From Ctena decussata (Eukaryota > Mollusca > Bivalvia > Lucinida > Lucinidae), in the NCBI GenBank assembly GCA_963989385.1, contig OZ022501.1, positions 86,102,979 through 86,166,978 on the forward strand: a stretch of 64,000 bases of DNA, in the 5' to 3' direction. The notes beneath the pieces were generated by a model, which was not told where the DNA came from, ran no database searches, and saw only the letters and a list, made by a program, of their open reading frames with translations. Each line of letters starts with the position of its first letter. The first letter of the stretch is position 1. Shown piece after piece: positions 1 through 11,049 of this stretch. A program made the translations under genes and the position numbers.

Positions 1-65
1 CTACCCTTTAAAGGCAGATGTTGACAGTTGTTCCAAATACTATTAGAAGAGTGTTCATGTAAATA

Positions 66-244
66 CAATCAGCTCTCAATATCTCGAAGTCGAACTTAAG
101 CCCAAACTGCTGATATTTCAAAGTTAATTTTCTGGTACCAGAAATTTTACTTTGAGATATCAGTAGTTTGAGATAACAGAATGTATTCTTCGATATAATA
201 AGATACTTTGTGATATCAGTGCTCGAGATATCGGGAGTTGACTG
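66..244. mobile_element. Short TIR element (pogo/Tigger-like MITE), copy 1
   Basis: The termini are near-mirror images: CAATCAGCTCTCAATATCTC at the left, and CAGTCAACTCCCGATATCTC when the right end is read on the other strand. TA dinucleotides flank both sides (64-65 and 245-246), as expected for Tc1/mariner-type insertion. The interior is a chain of GATATC-containing half palindromes. A second copy lies at 20620-20834. Assignment to pogo/Tigger rests on the CAGT..CTC-style terminus and TA target, and is an inference. Confidence 0.7.
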
Positions 245-249
245 TACTT

Positions 250-1325
250 CACTTGGTTGCTTCATTGCATCGTTTCACACTGCATCTCAGTATATCATAC
301 ACTGTCAATTTTCTTTGGGCTACCTCTCGTCTCATTCGTCATTTCGTTATCTCACACTTTCTCTTGTTTTGTTACTTCGTACTTCGTACATCCTCTCATT
401 TCATTATTTCATACATGTATTTGCTTCATTCGATTCATTTGTTTCATTGTCACAAAGTCACAAAGTCACTTCACCGGTTTTCTTTATTTCACACTTAGTT
501 TCATATCTTGTCGTATTTGATTATTTTACACTTCTTCTAATTCGTTATTTCATACTTCGTCTTAGTCGTTGTTTTACACTTTGTTTGGGCCTAAGTCGTT
601 CTTTCTAACATTGTCTCAGTCATAAGTTAACACTTCGTCTCAGTCGTTATTTAGCACTTCATCTAAGTCATTATTTCATACTTCGTCTAAACCGATTTTT
701 TAATACGTCTCAGACGATTATACACTTCGTTTTAGTCATTTCACATTTCATCATACATGTAGACGTTATTTCACAGTTCGCGTTAGTCACTATTTCACAT
801 TTCGTCCAAGTGATTATTTCATACTCCGTCTAAATCGTTATTTTATAAAGCGTCTAAGACGGTTACACACTTCGTTTTAGTCATTTCACATTTCATCTTA
901 GACGTTATTTCACACTCCGTATTAGTCACTATTTCACATTTCGTCTAGGTCATTATTTCATACTTCGTCTAAATCGTTATCACACACTTCATATCAGTCG
1001 GTTTTTACACTTCGGTTCAGTCGGGTTTTACATTTCGTCTAAGTCTTTATTTACAGTTGGTCTTAGTCGTTATTTTACACTTTATTTCAGTTTTTATTTC
1101 ACCTATTTCTCGACCGTTATTTCATCCTTCGTCTCAGTCGTAATTTCACACTTCGACTCAGTCGTTATTTTCATTTCTTTTCAGTGGTTACTTGAACCTT
1201 CGTCTCAGTCGTTCTATCACACACCATCTCAGCCGTTATTTCACACTTCGTCTCAGTCGTTATTTCACATTTAGTCTTAGTCGCTATTTAATTTCGTACA
1301 ATTGATCTCATTTCATTATTTCATA
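250..1325. repeat. Degenerate 24-bp satellite array
   Basis: About 1.1 kb of diverged tandem copies of a unit whose core reads CGTCTCAGTCGTTATTTC plus ACACTT (24 bases per turn, clearest at 1120-1280). ORFs called here are by-products of the array. It stops about 40 bases before the acceptor of the 33-bp exon at 1363. A related array in the opposite orientation lies just upstream of the homologous exon of the minus-strand gene (25800-25910 and 26490-26660). Confidence 0.85.
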
Positions 1326-1362
1326 TTTAAAAGAAAATAACTCTTTTCTTGTTATTCCACAG

Positions 1363-1395
1363 CCCTTGACTGCAATATGGAACATCTTCACGAAG
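1363..1395 (+). CDS. Penultimate coding microexon (33 bp) of plus-strand paralogue
   Basis: The acceptor is a pyrimidine-rich stretch ending TTATTCCACAG; the donor is GAAG|GTAAGTAA. Read in phase 1 (two bases, ten codons, one base) it encodes LDCNMEHLHE. The minus strand has a homologous 33-bp exon at 25750-25782 with the same phase, encoding LDCNMEHLHH. Conservation of both length and splice sites supports a real exon rather than a chance ORF. The split codon joins the next exon (G+AA) to give Glu. Earlier exons of this gene lie left of the window. The function is unknown. The alternative is a decayed duplicate that is no longer transcribed. Confidence 0.75.
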
Positions 1396-1769
1396 GTAAG
1401 TAAAGCTCCTAGAGTCTCATAAAGGAGTCTACAGGATTAAAATTGTATAACCAGTTGTCAGGTGGTGATAAAAATAGGTTGCTTTGCATTTACTACATGA
1501 GTGGTGAAAACACAACAGCAGAAACAGTCAACATAAAATATTCCTTCGATTGTCTATCTGGCTTTGCCTGTCTGATAAAATGATATTAAACTGCCAACAG
1601 AGGTTAAATCTAAAGCACTAACCATGTACACATAAACAAAATGTAAACTATTTGATACAAACAGTATTTGAAATTCAATTAAACTGGAGTAATCTACTTC
1701 CAACGAACAAGCTCTTTCACTGTGATTTTAGCTGTCCAGTACGTTTTTAACCCGAAGAAAAACGATATC

Positions 1770-3262
1770 TTTTTAGCTCACCTGAGACAGCGGCTGCGGG
1801 GGAGCTTATAGGATGGTAAGGCTCCGTCGTCCGTCGTCGTCTGTCCGTCCGTCCGTCCACAATTTCAAACGACTTCTCCTCTGAAACCTCTGGGCCAATT
1901 AATCAAATTTCATATGTGGCCTCCAGAGGAGGGGGAACGAAAAGTTGTTCAAACGGTCCTGGTCACATGACCAACATGGCCGCCACGCCCATATATGGTA
2001 AAAACCTAAAAAAATCTTCTTCTCCAGAACCATTAGACCGATGACCTTGAAACCAGGTATGTAGCATCGGGTACGCTAGTACTACCAAGATTGTTCAAAT
2101 TATTACCTTGGGTTGACTTTGACCTTTATTACGGCAAGGTCAAATTTGCTTCCTTGTGCTTTTATATGGCAAAATGCTACAACATAAGATATCTTGGAAA
2201 CTGTTGAAGATTTTGGGCTAACAATTGGTATCTGCAGTCATCTTAATAAGTACATGAATATTTATGAGTACAAGAGGTCAAGGTCATTCTTTGACCATTG
2301 ATCCAGAACTCTCATATTTTGACAATTTCAAACAATTTCCCCAAAAGCCACTGGGCCAATTGAGACCAAATTTCATATAGAGCCTCCAGGGGTTGAGGAA
2401 ACAAAAATGTATTCATACGGTCCAGGTCACATTACCAACTTGGCCGCCATGTCCATATATGGTAAAAACCTTTAAAGATCTTCTTCTCTAGGACCAACTG
2501 ACCGATGGCCTTGAAACTTTGATGTAGCATTGGGTACTCAAATACTATCAAGATTGTTCAAAATAATGACCTTTGGTAGAATTTTACCTTTTTACGGCAA
2601 GGTCAAATATGGGAAAATGATAGATCATAAGATTTCATGGGAAGTTTGAAAGATTTTGGCCTAAAAATTGGTATATACAGTCGTCTTAATGAGGTCATGA
2701 AGAATTATGAGTACAAGAGATCAAGGTCATTCTTTGACCTTTGAGGCAGATCTCTCATATTTTGACATTTTCAAAATTTCCTCAAAAGCCAAAGGGCTAA
2801 TTGTAATTACATTTTATATAGAGCCTCCAGGGGTTGATTGAATAAAAATGTGTTAAAACGGTTCAGGTCACATGACCAACATGGCCGCCATACCCATTTA
2901 TGGTATAAATCTTTAATATTTTTCTTCTCCAGAACCAATATGCCTATGGCCTTGAAACTTGGTAAGTAGCATGGAGTACCAGAGTACTGCCAAGACTGTC
3001 CAAATGATGACCTTGGGTTTACCTTGACCTTTTTGCTGCAAGGTCCATTATGGGAAAATGCTAGAACATACGATTTCATGGAAAGTTTTGAAGACTTTGG
3101 CCTAAAAATGGTATATATGTTGTCTTAATGAGTACATGTAGATTTAAGAGATCATGGTCAGTCTTTGACTTTTGATCCAAGACTCATATTTTGACAATTT
3201 TAGACCTAAGAAAAAGCCACTTTGCTCAGGTGAGCGATTCAGGGCCTCATGGCCCTCTTTTT
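1770..3262. mobile_element. Bivalve-type dispersed repeat with AGCTCACCTGAG / CTCAGGTGAGC ends
   Basis: The left end reads AGCTCACCTGAG and the right end GCTCAGGTGAGC, followed by a hairpin (AGGGCC-TCAT-GGCCCT) and a T run. The interior is about three diverged tandem units of roughly 450 bases, each with ATGGCCGCCA, CCATATATGGTAAAAACC, a 'TTGACCTTT' motif and a 'CTCATATTTTGACA' motif. I recall this arrangement from oyster and clam genomes. Superfamily is uncertain (possibly a non-autonomous Helitron-like or foldback element). No coding capacity. Confidence 0.7.
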
Positions 3263-4232
3263 TTCTTTGAGAGGGGGAGGGGGACGGGGATAGAGAAGAA
3301 ATGGCAACTAAAATCATCAAGGGCAAAACAGGTATGAAAGCGAGATTTTTCATACTTGTATGCGACACTTCATTTTAATCTTTTCTACAGAACTGTGGGG
3401 CATCATGGAAAGATACCAAAGAGTCTCTTATTTATGAGGCGACGTAAATATGCAAACAACATTAAAAGAAAGATACATCAAAAAGTATGGAAGCGAGTTG
3501 TAATACTTGTATTTGAAACACTGTCATTACTTGTTCTTCATAACTTTTAGTATCGTGAAAATTTCCAAAAAGGCGCAAGAGTTAACCCAAAATTCACAAA
3601 CTGACTTCGGAAAAAAGTATCATAGAGAAATAAGTCAAAAATATAAAGTGATAGTTGTTATTCCTGTATGCGACACATTGTCATGTATTGTTTTACACAA
3701 ATATGAAGTATCGTGAAATACTGCATATGGCTCGCGATTTGCAAACTGACCTCGGATAGATGGATGGACTTGGCGAGTATTAATGCATACATGTATAGGA
3801 GAAAACGCGGTGACGTCATCGATAAGGATTGCAAGGGTAATGATGACGCTGAGAAGAGTGGGTATCTGAATGTGAAATATTGTTTTATTGTCACTCATAA
3901 TGCATTTTTTTAAAATGGTTCCACACGATGAAGTGCTTTGAGAGGTACGTTTGATCATGGATGCTCTAGTAAAAAAAATAATTTGTGTCTGTACATTTTC
4001 TGAACTCACCGGTTGTTTATTGTTTGTAAGTGAATGTACGCGGTATTCAGCGGGTGTTTTGATAAGGGATGTCTTTAATTATCATATTTCAAAGTAGGCC
4101 GCCGATGTCCAATTGTGACAATTTCAGATTCAATAAACAAACTGTGTTGGCGGTGCGGCTAATTTACACATCAAATAAAACTCGATTACTACAATTAATT
4201 GACATTAATATATTTTTCCCTTCATATAATAT

Positions 4233-4236
<4 letters not shown>

Positions 4237-4266
<30 letters not shown>
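4237..4266. repeat. (GA)n microsatellite
   Basis: Fifteen uninterrupted GA repeats. Confidence 0.95.
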
Positions 4267-4269
<3 letters not shown>

Positions 4270-5678
4270 GTTGTTTAGATGTCGTGAGCTCGGACTAAAT
4301 AATGTGGTAATTACTGATAGCCATTTCAAAACATTATTAAAGGTTCTGTTTGATATTATCCTTTACCATTTTATAATCGCAAGCATGAATTTTAATTTAT
4401 TTACTCATTTATTTCTTAAATGTTCTTGTCCCTAGAGCAGATCATGATTTTTTGTTAATTTTGCTTTAGTTCTCATTAGTTTCTAGTTTCTTTATTTTAT
4501 TGTGTATTTCATTTCCTATTACCCCTGTTATATTTTCAAATCTCCTTGAGCGTAGAAAAAGGTTAAAATATTGTTATTCAGTAATTCTGATTTATTTCTA
4601 TTTTATTTAATTATTTCTTTTTCCGTCGAAGTTATTCAGAGAAACAGCCCGGTTCCGGACCGAGTAATTAAATACATTTAAGTAATTAAATACGGACCGA
4701 ATAATTACATAAAATTAAGTAATTGAATAACTCTCTTTTTTTCGCGAGAAAAGCGATTATGACAATATTCGCAAAGGTTTCACTTGTTGCTATTTATTCG
4801 AGGCCTTTCAAAGTATATTTCACGCACTTTCAGCGGTTAATTTTCAGCCATAGGGAAGAATTCTCGTTATAGTGACGGGATTTTCCGATAATCTCCAAGA
4901 GGGCCGGAGATAAGCGGTTACCTGTATGCGGTTCTCAGTTTAATAGGGAAATGTATAGAAGCTCATAAATAAATTAAATTTTCTTACTTAATATATTTTC
5001 CGACATTAAATTATAACATCTAGCACGAAAGAGCATTTCAAGCTCTTTAATCTGGTATAAAAATCATAGAACTGTGTCAATGAGAAGTTTCTTCCATCAG
5101 AGCCCATAGTTTTCTTTCTATAAACCATAAGTTTCTTAACACAATTTATTCAAATTACGCGTTTCTTCGTTTTTGGGCCTAAATAACACATATAAATTAA
5201 CATTTGCGAATCAATTATAACGTATGAGCTAGAAGCTGTTATTCCACTGATTACAATGATGTATTTTATACATGCATAGCTAATTGGGAAATTTCTTCCC
5301 TGAACGCCTAATTTTGCTAACTATTGATTCGAAGCTTGGTCGAAAATTTTCTAAGTTCTCTCTATTAACCATTAAAACACTGGAAAGGGAAGCAATTCCA
5401 TTTATGGCCAAGGGCTAAAATTTACAGGTAGTACAGAGTTATCGATTTTACACCGTAACGAGTTTTCTGCCAGATGCAAAATTCTATATTGCCCACTGTC
5501 TGTCGCTGTCTTTTGCCAACCAATGTTCCCACGTGATCATTCGATGACGTCACTCCGGGGATTCCCGTTATCTCCTATATCGTAGTTTATCACCACGTTT
5601 TTGGCCGACCAACATCGACAGACCGTTTTAGAATTAAGTGACCCATTTTTGTCAGACTATCTATTTATTTATTTTCAG

Positions 5679-5704
5679 AAATGATGTACTTTCGGAAGAA
5701 CTAA
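5679..5704 (+). CDS. Terminal coding exon of plus-strand paralogue
   Basis: The acceptor TTTATTTATTTTCAG precedes AA followed by codons MMYFRKN and a TAA stop. Joined to the 33-bp exon at 1363 in phase 1, the C-terminus reads LDCNMEHLHE-E-MMYFRKN. The minus-strand gene ends in the same way (LDCNMEHLHH-K-MMEFLKKK, stop at 22829). The same exon layout, phase and partly conserved residues at both loci are strong evidence of paralogy. The C-terminus is short and lysine/arginine-rich; function unknown. Confidence 0.72.
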
Positions 5705-5821
5705 AGGAAAATAAGCCTCAAGCTAGAATTAACAGGAAAACGATGGCCTTATTTAGATAAATATAGCCCTAATTGCATGGGCAAAAATGAGTTTGAACTA
5801 TGTGTTTATCCAGTTCGGTCT

Positions 5822-5827
5822 AATAAA
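5822..5827 (+). terminator. Candidate polyA signal AATAAA of plus-strand gene
   Basis: AATAAA lies 118 bases after the stop at 5704, a spacing similar to that in the minus-strand paralogue. Confidence 0.5.
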
Positions 5828-6034
5828 ACTTTCCCTGGTTCCTTATACAGGTGGATGCTCTCATACTTTTTACGTCATTTTCTTGCGTATTCCGAATAAG
5901 GAAATTCCGGACATATTCTCATGTATTACGTGCTTTAAAAATGTTTCTGTATGCATTCTTAAGAAGCAAAGCGCAAAATACATCATCTCGTTAATAATTA
6001 AAGGCTTTATGCAATGGAACCCCGTGTACGATTA

Positions 6035-6115
6035 TAATATTTCCGCTTCCGGGAATCGCACTCGGGACTAGATTAGCAGGCCAGCGCATCCTCCCGACTA
6101 CGCTACGCAGCCGGG
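6035..6115 (-). repeat. tRNA-like SINE fragment
   Basis: On the minus strand the segment has a box A-like TAGCGTAGTCGGG, a CTGCTAATC stretch like a Ser tRNA anticodon arm, and a box B-like GTGCGATTCCC. It lacks a clean acceptor stem, so a SINE head or tRNA pseudogene is more likely than a functional tRNA. Confidence 0.4.
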
Positions 6116-6384
6116 CATTTACTGCTACTCGGCATGAAATCTCAACTTTTAGGTTTACAGTGTAACGTAGGATGACATTGAAAATATATCTATGCATTTG
6201 AAATAGAAAAAAAAACAAAACATTTTGCAGGTCAGCCTCAAAGTCGTAGGAAGGACAGAAGAAAAATATGACCTTGTAAAGTTCCCTGCAAAATAATTTT
6301 CCTTATATACAAATAGTCTCCGGCATGAGCAAGTGAAATTCGGACCTTTCATGAAACAAATCAGCCGTTTAAGATAAATAGGTA

Positions 6385-6560
6385 CACTGTTGGAGGAACA
6401 ACCTTGACATTTTCACTATTGCCTCCCTTCTCAATGAGGTCAACTCATAAAGGAAAGAATTTGCTCCTCTAGGAGCAAATTCTTTTCGTTTTGAGTAGAC
6501 CTTTCTTTGGAGGAGCTACGTTGTCCAGGGCAGCAAACAGAAAGTCATACAAGTTGTCGC
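6385..6560. repeat. Dispersed repeat, GAGGTCAACTC / GAGTAGACC family, copy A
   Basis: Contains CCTCCCTTCTCAATGAGGTC, a palindrome centred on GCTCCTCTAGGAGC and GAGTAGACCTTTC. Related copies occur at 7085-7260, reversed at 21175-21340, and distantly at 56000-56165. The palindromic centre suggests a MITE or snapback element. Confidence 0.55.
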
Positions 6561-7084
6561 TCTTTGGAAAAATGGCAGAAAACACTGAAATGTACCTATG
6601 CTTCTTAAAGTCCAGTAACATTCAGTGATATCTTTTCTGCGTGTACTGTGGCTTAGCGTACGGGAGACGGAAAATATACAACACATTTTATGGGCCCGGT
6701 AATACTGACCTTTAGACTCGGTCTCTATGCGCGTGTACTCTCTGCTAAAAGAAAGTCCTGACTACAGTAAACGCCGTGCTGAAAAATTTTGCTTATACTA
6801 AAAAGAATATTATTCCTGGTACATATGTAGTAAAAAGAAAAATATTCCAAGTAGTGAAAAGAAAAGTTACATGTAGCAAATAATTCAGTAACATACGTAT
6901 CATTTTCCTATTAATTCTTAATGCAAATTCACATGGAACCGATGGAGCAACAATCAGAAGCGAATAATGGACTCGAGTTAGACTTGTTTTGTTTGTTTGT
7001 TTTTTTACTATGTGAAAGGTAATTAATGGCATGTGCAAAGCGGAAATACCTAAGATGAGTGGACACACGTTGAGGGGAAGCAAT

Positions 7085-7260
7085 TTTGTTTTTTATTATA
7101 TTGTTTCCCTTCTCTAAAGGGGTAAACTCTAAAAGATAAGAATTGATCCTCTGGGAACAAATTCTTTCCTGTAAGAGTAGACCTCATTTTGGATGGGGTA
7201 CCTTGTCAAGAGAAGCAAACAGGAGGTCACGAAACTTGTATTTCATTGTAAAAATGGCGA
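7085..7260. repeat. Dispersed repeat, GAGTAGACC family, copy B
   Basis: Shares GGGGTAAACTC, GAACAAATTCTTTCC, GAGTAGACCTC and AAGCAAACAGGAGGTCA with copy A at 6385-6560. No coding potential recognised between 6560 and 7085. Confidence 0.5.
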
Positions 7261-7430
7261 CAAAACAACAGAGGTGTACCAACAAACCTTAAGTCAGCCT
7301 GCGCATCCACGCAGTGTGATCAAGAAAGCGCATTTTTATTCTTTAGGGCTCAAACAGTGTTATTTTCTATGGTTCAAGAAACACTTATCATTAGTGTTTG
7401 GTAAAATGAAATGAAAATCAAATAATAATA

Positions 7431-7664
7431 GAGCTGCGACATGAGAAAACCAACAACGTGGTTTTGTGCCCAGCGTAGACTCAGATCAGCCTTGGCATAC
7501 CAGGCTGATCAGACTCTTCGCTGTCTGCATGAAGGTAACTTAGACCCTTAACTACCATTTAAGCTCAGAGCGAAAAGTCTGATCAGACTGGGCGGATGCC
7601 CAGGCTGATCTGAATCTGCGCTGGGCGCAAAAACACATTGTTGGTTTTCTTGTGTCGCGGCTCA
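7431..7664. mobile_element. GAGCCGCGAC palindromic MITE, copy 1
   Basis: About 235 bp of imperfect palindrome starting GAGCTGCGACATGAGAAAAC and ending in the reverse complement of the family consensus. The core is CTGATCAGACTGGGCGGATG flanked by inverted AGATCAGCCTGG segments. Ten copies lie in this window. Better copies show TA target duplications. Confidence 0.85.
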
Positions 7665-8025
7665 ATTATATCTTCAGGCACGTGTATTTCGTGCGAATAC
7701 GAAAGACATTGAATAAGATTGCGCTAATGCAGAGGCTGCTCTGGGTCTTGTATCTTTTTGCATGCCGTCAGATACCTTTCGTTTTCTTCTTTACAGCTTG
7801 TTTTGCATGTACATACATTTATACCACATTTTCTCTTTCTAACATAAGACGTGCGATTTATGAATGAATGATTTTGGGGTTTATGGTTCGAACAACAGTA
7901 TTTCAGACAAACTGAAACGAACAAGCTGGGGAAAGAACAAAACCTGAGCTGGAATCTAACCACTGACATTGAGTCCAGTGTTCTACCCTGTCGGTCAGCA
8001 CAAATGGACAGACGCGTCAGCCATG

Positions 8026-8419
8026 CCTGAAAAGTGCGATAAACCATGACAGAGATCAGGCAACTTATACTGATCAGACTTCCCAGTTTGAATCAATTAT
8101 TTCTACATTTCAATGGACTGTACAACGAAGAGTAGCCAGACAGGCAGGCTGATCTCTGTTGTCATTTGGTTGGTGTAAGACTTTACAATTAGATGTTGCC
8201 ACTCTTGTACATCTTTACTATTTCTCTGCTTTCTATTTAATTTGCAATAAAGAAAATTGAAAATCCATTGTTTGTTTCTGCTTAACCCCCCCTCAGGTTT
8301 CACCTTTTTGATTTATTTAAATTAAAAAGATCATAAATAAAAATATTAGTGTGGCATTTCAAACCATTATACCAGCTAAGGAACTCATATAGGGCTAAAA
8401 TATTTAAATAATAAATAAA
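8026..8419. repeat. Segmental duplication, copy 1 (left part)
   Basis: Begins CCTGAAAAGTGCGATAAACC and matches 12234-12590 in the same orientation with modest divergence. Shared markers are GTTTGAATCA, AACGAAGAGTAG and ACCATTATACCAGCTAAG. The match resumes at 10912 after a 2.5 kb insertion, so copy 2 shows the uninterrupted state. Confidence 0.8.
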
Positions 8420-8449
8420 CTAGACAATCACTAAAGGTGATGAATGCCC

Positions 8450-9260
8450 GCCATATGCCTCACTAGATGAGTAGTGTATTAAGAGGTATTTGTGTGAAAT
8501 TATATCAAAATCTGTCAATAATATAGGTGCTCCAGGGATGACATTTTTTTTTCTTAAAAAAGGCATCTGTGACCTTGACCTTGGCTCTACAACCCTGAAA
8601 GGTGAACTTGTCTAAGATATTGATCATACTTAATATTTGTGTGAAGTTATATCAAAATCAGTTAACAAATAAAGGTACTAGAACCTTGACAAAGATTTAC
8701 ATGTACCTATAATAGCATCTGTGACCTTGACCTTGGACCAACAATGCTGAAATGTAAAGTTGTCGCAGGTATTGTCATGCTTAATATTTGTGTAAAGTTA
8801 TGTCAAAATCATTCCAGAGGGATGACAACGTATTTTCTAAAAATAGCAACTGTGACTGGACCTTGACCCTAAAATTCTGGATTGCGAAACTTTCCAAGAT
8901 ATTGTCACACTTAACATTTGAGTGACGTTACATCAAAATCTGTCAATGAATAAAGGGGCTAGAGGGAAGATAAAGATTTTTTCTAAAAATAGCGACTGTG
9001 ACCTTGATCTTAAACCTGCAGTGCCGAAATGATAATTTATTCAAGATATTGTCATACTTAACATTTGTGTGAAGTTATATTAAAATCGAACCATAAATAA
9101 AAGCGTTAGAGCGATGCCCAAGTTTTTCGGAAAATAGCAACTGTGACCTTGACCTTGATTCTTCTAGCCTGCAACGCAAACTTGTTTGAGGTATTGTCAT
9201 ACTCAATAAAGCTGTGACTTTATATCAAAATCAGTTAAAAACAGAGGCAGCTAGAGCCAC
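8450..9260. repeat. Diverged ~130-155-bp tandem array
   Basis: About six units, each with TGACCTTGACCTT, a 'GATATTGTCATACTTAA' motif and a GTGAAGTTATATCAAAATC motif. It forms the left half of the 8420-10912 insertion. Confidence 0.75.
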
Positions 9261-9279
9261 AACAAAAGGTGAGCTTGTA

Positions 9280-10870
9280 TATAAGCCACTGAAATATGGT
9301 CAAAATATGTATGTCATTCAAGGGGACAAAATTCTGCAATAAAGACCTAAATCAAAGTTCTGTTTCCTTTATGCACATGTTCAAAGCATGTCTGAACTGT
9401 GTTGCAAGTTTCAACTCCTGGCATCAAATACTATAGGAGGAGTTGCGGAGACAAGATAGTTCTACAAGTGTAAAATATGGTTAAAATATGTAACTATATT
9501 ATTCAAGGGGACATAATTCTGCAATAAAGACCTAAATCAAAGTTCTGTTTCCTTTATGCACATGTTCAATGCATGTCTGAACTGTGTTGCAAGTTTCAAT
9601 TCCCGGCATCTAATACTGTAGGAGGAGTTGCAGAGACAAGAACAGTACTACAAGTGTGAAATATGGTCGAAATATGTATATTATTCAAGGGAACATAATT
9701 TTGCAATAAAGACCTAAATTAAAGTTCTGATTCCTTTATGCACATGTTCAATGCATGTCTGAACTGTGTTGCAAGTATCATTCCTTGCATCAAATATTGT
9801 AGGAGGAGTTGCGGAGACAAGACCAGTACTAACAGTGTGAAATATGGTCAAAATATGTATGTTATTCAAGGGAACATAATTCTGCTATAAAGACCTAAAT
9901 CAAAGTTCTGTTTCCTTTATGCACATGTTCAATGCATGTCTGAACTGTGTTGCAAGTTTCAACTCCCTGCATCAAATATTGTAGGAGGAGTTGCGGAGAC
10001 AAGAACAGTACTACAAAGTGTGACGGACGGACGGACGTTATTAAAGGGGACATAATTCTGCAATAAAGACCTGAATCACAGTTCTGATTCTATTATGCAA
10101 AAGTGTGAAATATGGTCGAAATATGTATATTATTCAAGGGAACATAATTTTGCAATAAAGACCTAAATTAAAGTTCTGATTCCTTTATGCACATGTTCAA
10201 TGCATGTCTGAACTGTGTTGCAAGTATCATTCCTTGCATCAAATATTGTAGGAGGAGTTGCGGAGACAAGACCAGTACTAACAGTGTGAAATATGGTCAA
10301 AATATGTATGTTATTCAAGGGAACATAATTCTGCTATAAAGACCTAAATCAAAGTTCTGTTTCCTTTATGCACATGTTCAATGCATGTCTGAACTGTGTT
10401 GCAAGTTTCAACTCCCTGCATCAAATATTGTAGGAGGAGTTGCGGAGACAAGAACAGTACTACAAAGTGTGACGGACGGACGGACGTTATTAAAGGGGAC
10501 ATAATTCTGCAATAAAGACCTGAATCACAGTTCTGATTCTATTATGCAAAAGTTCAATGCATGTCTGAACTGTGTTGCAAGTTTCAACTCCTGGCATCAA
10601 ATACAGTAGGAGGAGTTGCGGAGACAAGACCAGTACTACCAGTGTGAAATATGGTCAAAATATGTATGCTATTCAAAGGGACATAATTCTGCAATAAAGA
10701 CCTGAATCAAAGTTCTGTTTCCTTTATGCACATGTTGAATGCATGTCTGAACTGTGTTGCAAGTTTCAACTCCCTGCATTAAATATTGTAGGAGGAGTTG
10801 CGGAGACAAGAACAGTACTACAAAGTGTGACGGACGGACGGACGGACGTACGTACGTATGGACGGACAAG
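9280..10870. repeat. ~180-bp tandem array
   Basis: Repeats of a unit with GTGAAATATGGTCAAAATATG, CATAATTCTGCAATAAAGACC, GCATGTCTGAACTGTG and GTAGGAGGAGTTGCGGAGAC. Some units are shortened and carry GACGGACGGACGG instead of the unit start. Divergence among units is low compared with the array at 8450-9260. Confidence 0.9.
9655..10552. repeat. 449-bp higher-order direct duplication
   Basis: Segments 9655-10103 and 10104-10552 are near-identical by eye and share private variants (CTGCTATAAAG, CAGTACTAACAGTG). This indicates one recent unequal exchange spanning two and a half basic units. Confidence 0.85.
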
Positions 10871-10993
10871 GGCAAAACTATATGCCCCTCCCCACTTCGT
10901 GGCGGAGGCATAAAAAACAGTTTTGTTTAAAAAAAATGAATTTCTACATATTTTATAGCATGGCCGGAAATTATTATGTCCCCCACCAGTAGT

Positions 10994-10995
<2 letters not shown>

Positions 10996-11024
<29 letters not shown>

Positions 11025-11025
11025 G
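10996..11025. repeat. Poly-G run (30 G)
   Basis: Thirty consecutive G after CCCCACCAGTAGTGA. The length may be unreliable because of sequencing or assembly. Confidence 0.9.
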
Positions 11026-11049
11026 CGGGAATATGTTCTTCAGTGTGAT

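Larger units (their letters stand above)
1396..5678 (+). other. Last intron of plus-strand paralogue
   Basis: GT-AG intron of about 4.3 kb. It holds a dispersed repeat at 1770-3262 and a GA microsatellite at 4237-4266. I see no convincing further exon in 3263-5678, which is AT-rich and without recognisable features. The corresponding intron of the minus gene is 22858-25749. Confidence 0.65.
8420..10912. mobile_element. 2.5 kb repeat-bearing insertion with terminal hairpin
   Basis: Bounded by comparison with the uninterrupted copy at 12234-12660. It starts near CTAGACAATCACTAAAGG and ends after a GACGGACGG run and a hairpin (TATGCCCCTCCCCAC - TTC - GTGGCGGAGGCATA). TAAA occurs at both junctions and may be a short target duplication. 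The interior consists only of two tandem repeat arrays; there are no ORFs. GACGGACGG-tailed elements are common in bivalves, from memory. Superfamily undetermined. Confidence 0.7.

Noticed and set aside
210..608. 132-codon ORF and nested ORFs
   Set aside because: They read through the 24-bp satellite; Ser/Phe/His periodicity is that of the repeat.
9280..10870. CRISPR-like array
   Set aside because: Units are about 180 bp without spacers of constant size, in eukaryotic intergenic DNA; an ordinary tandem repeat.
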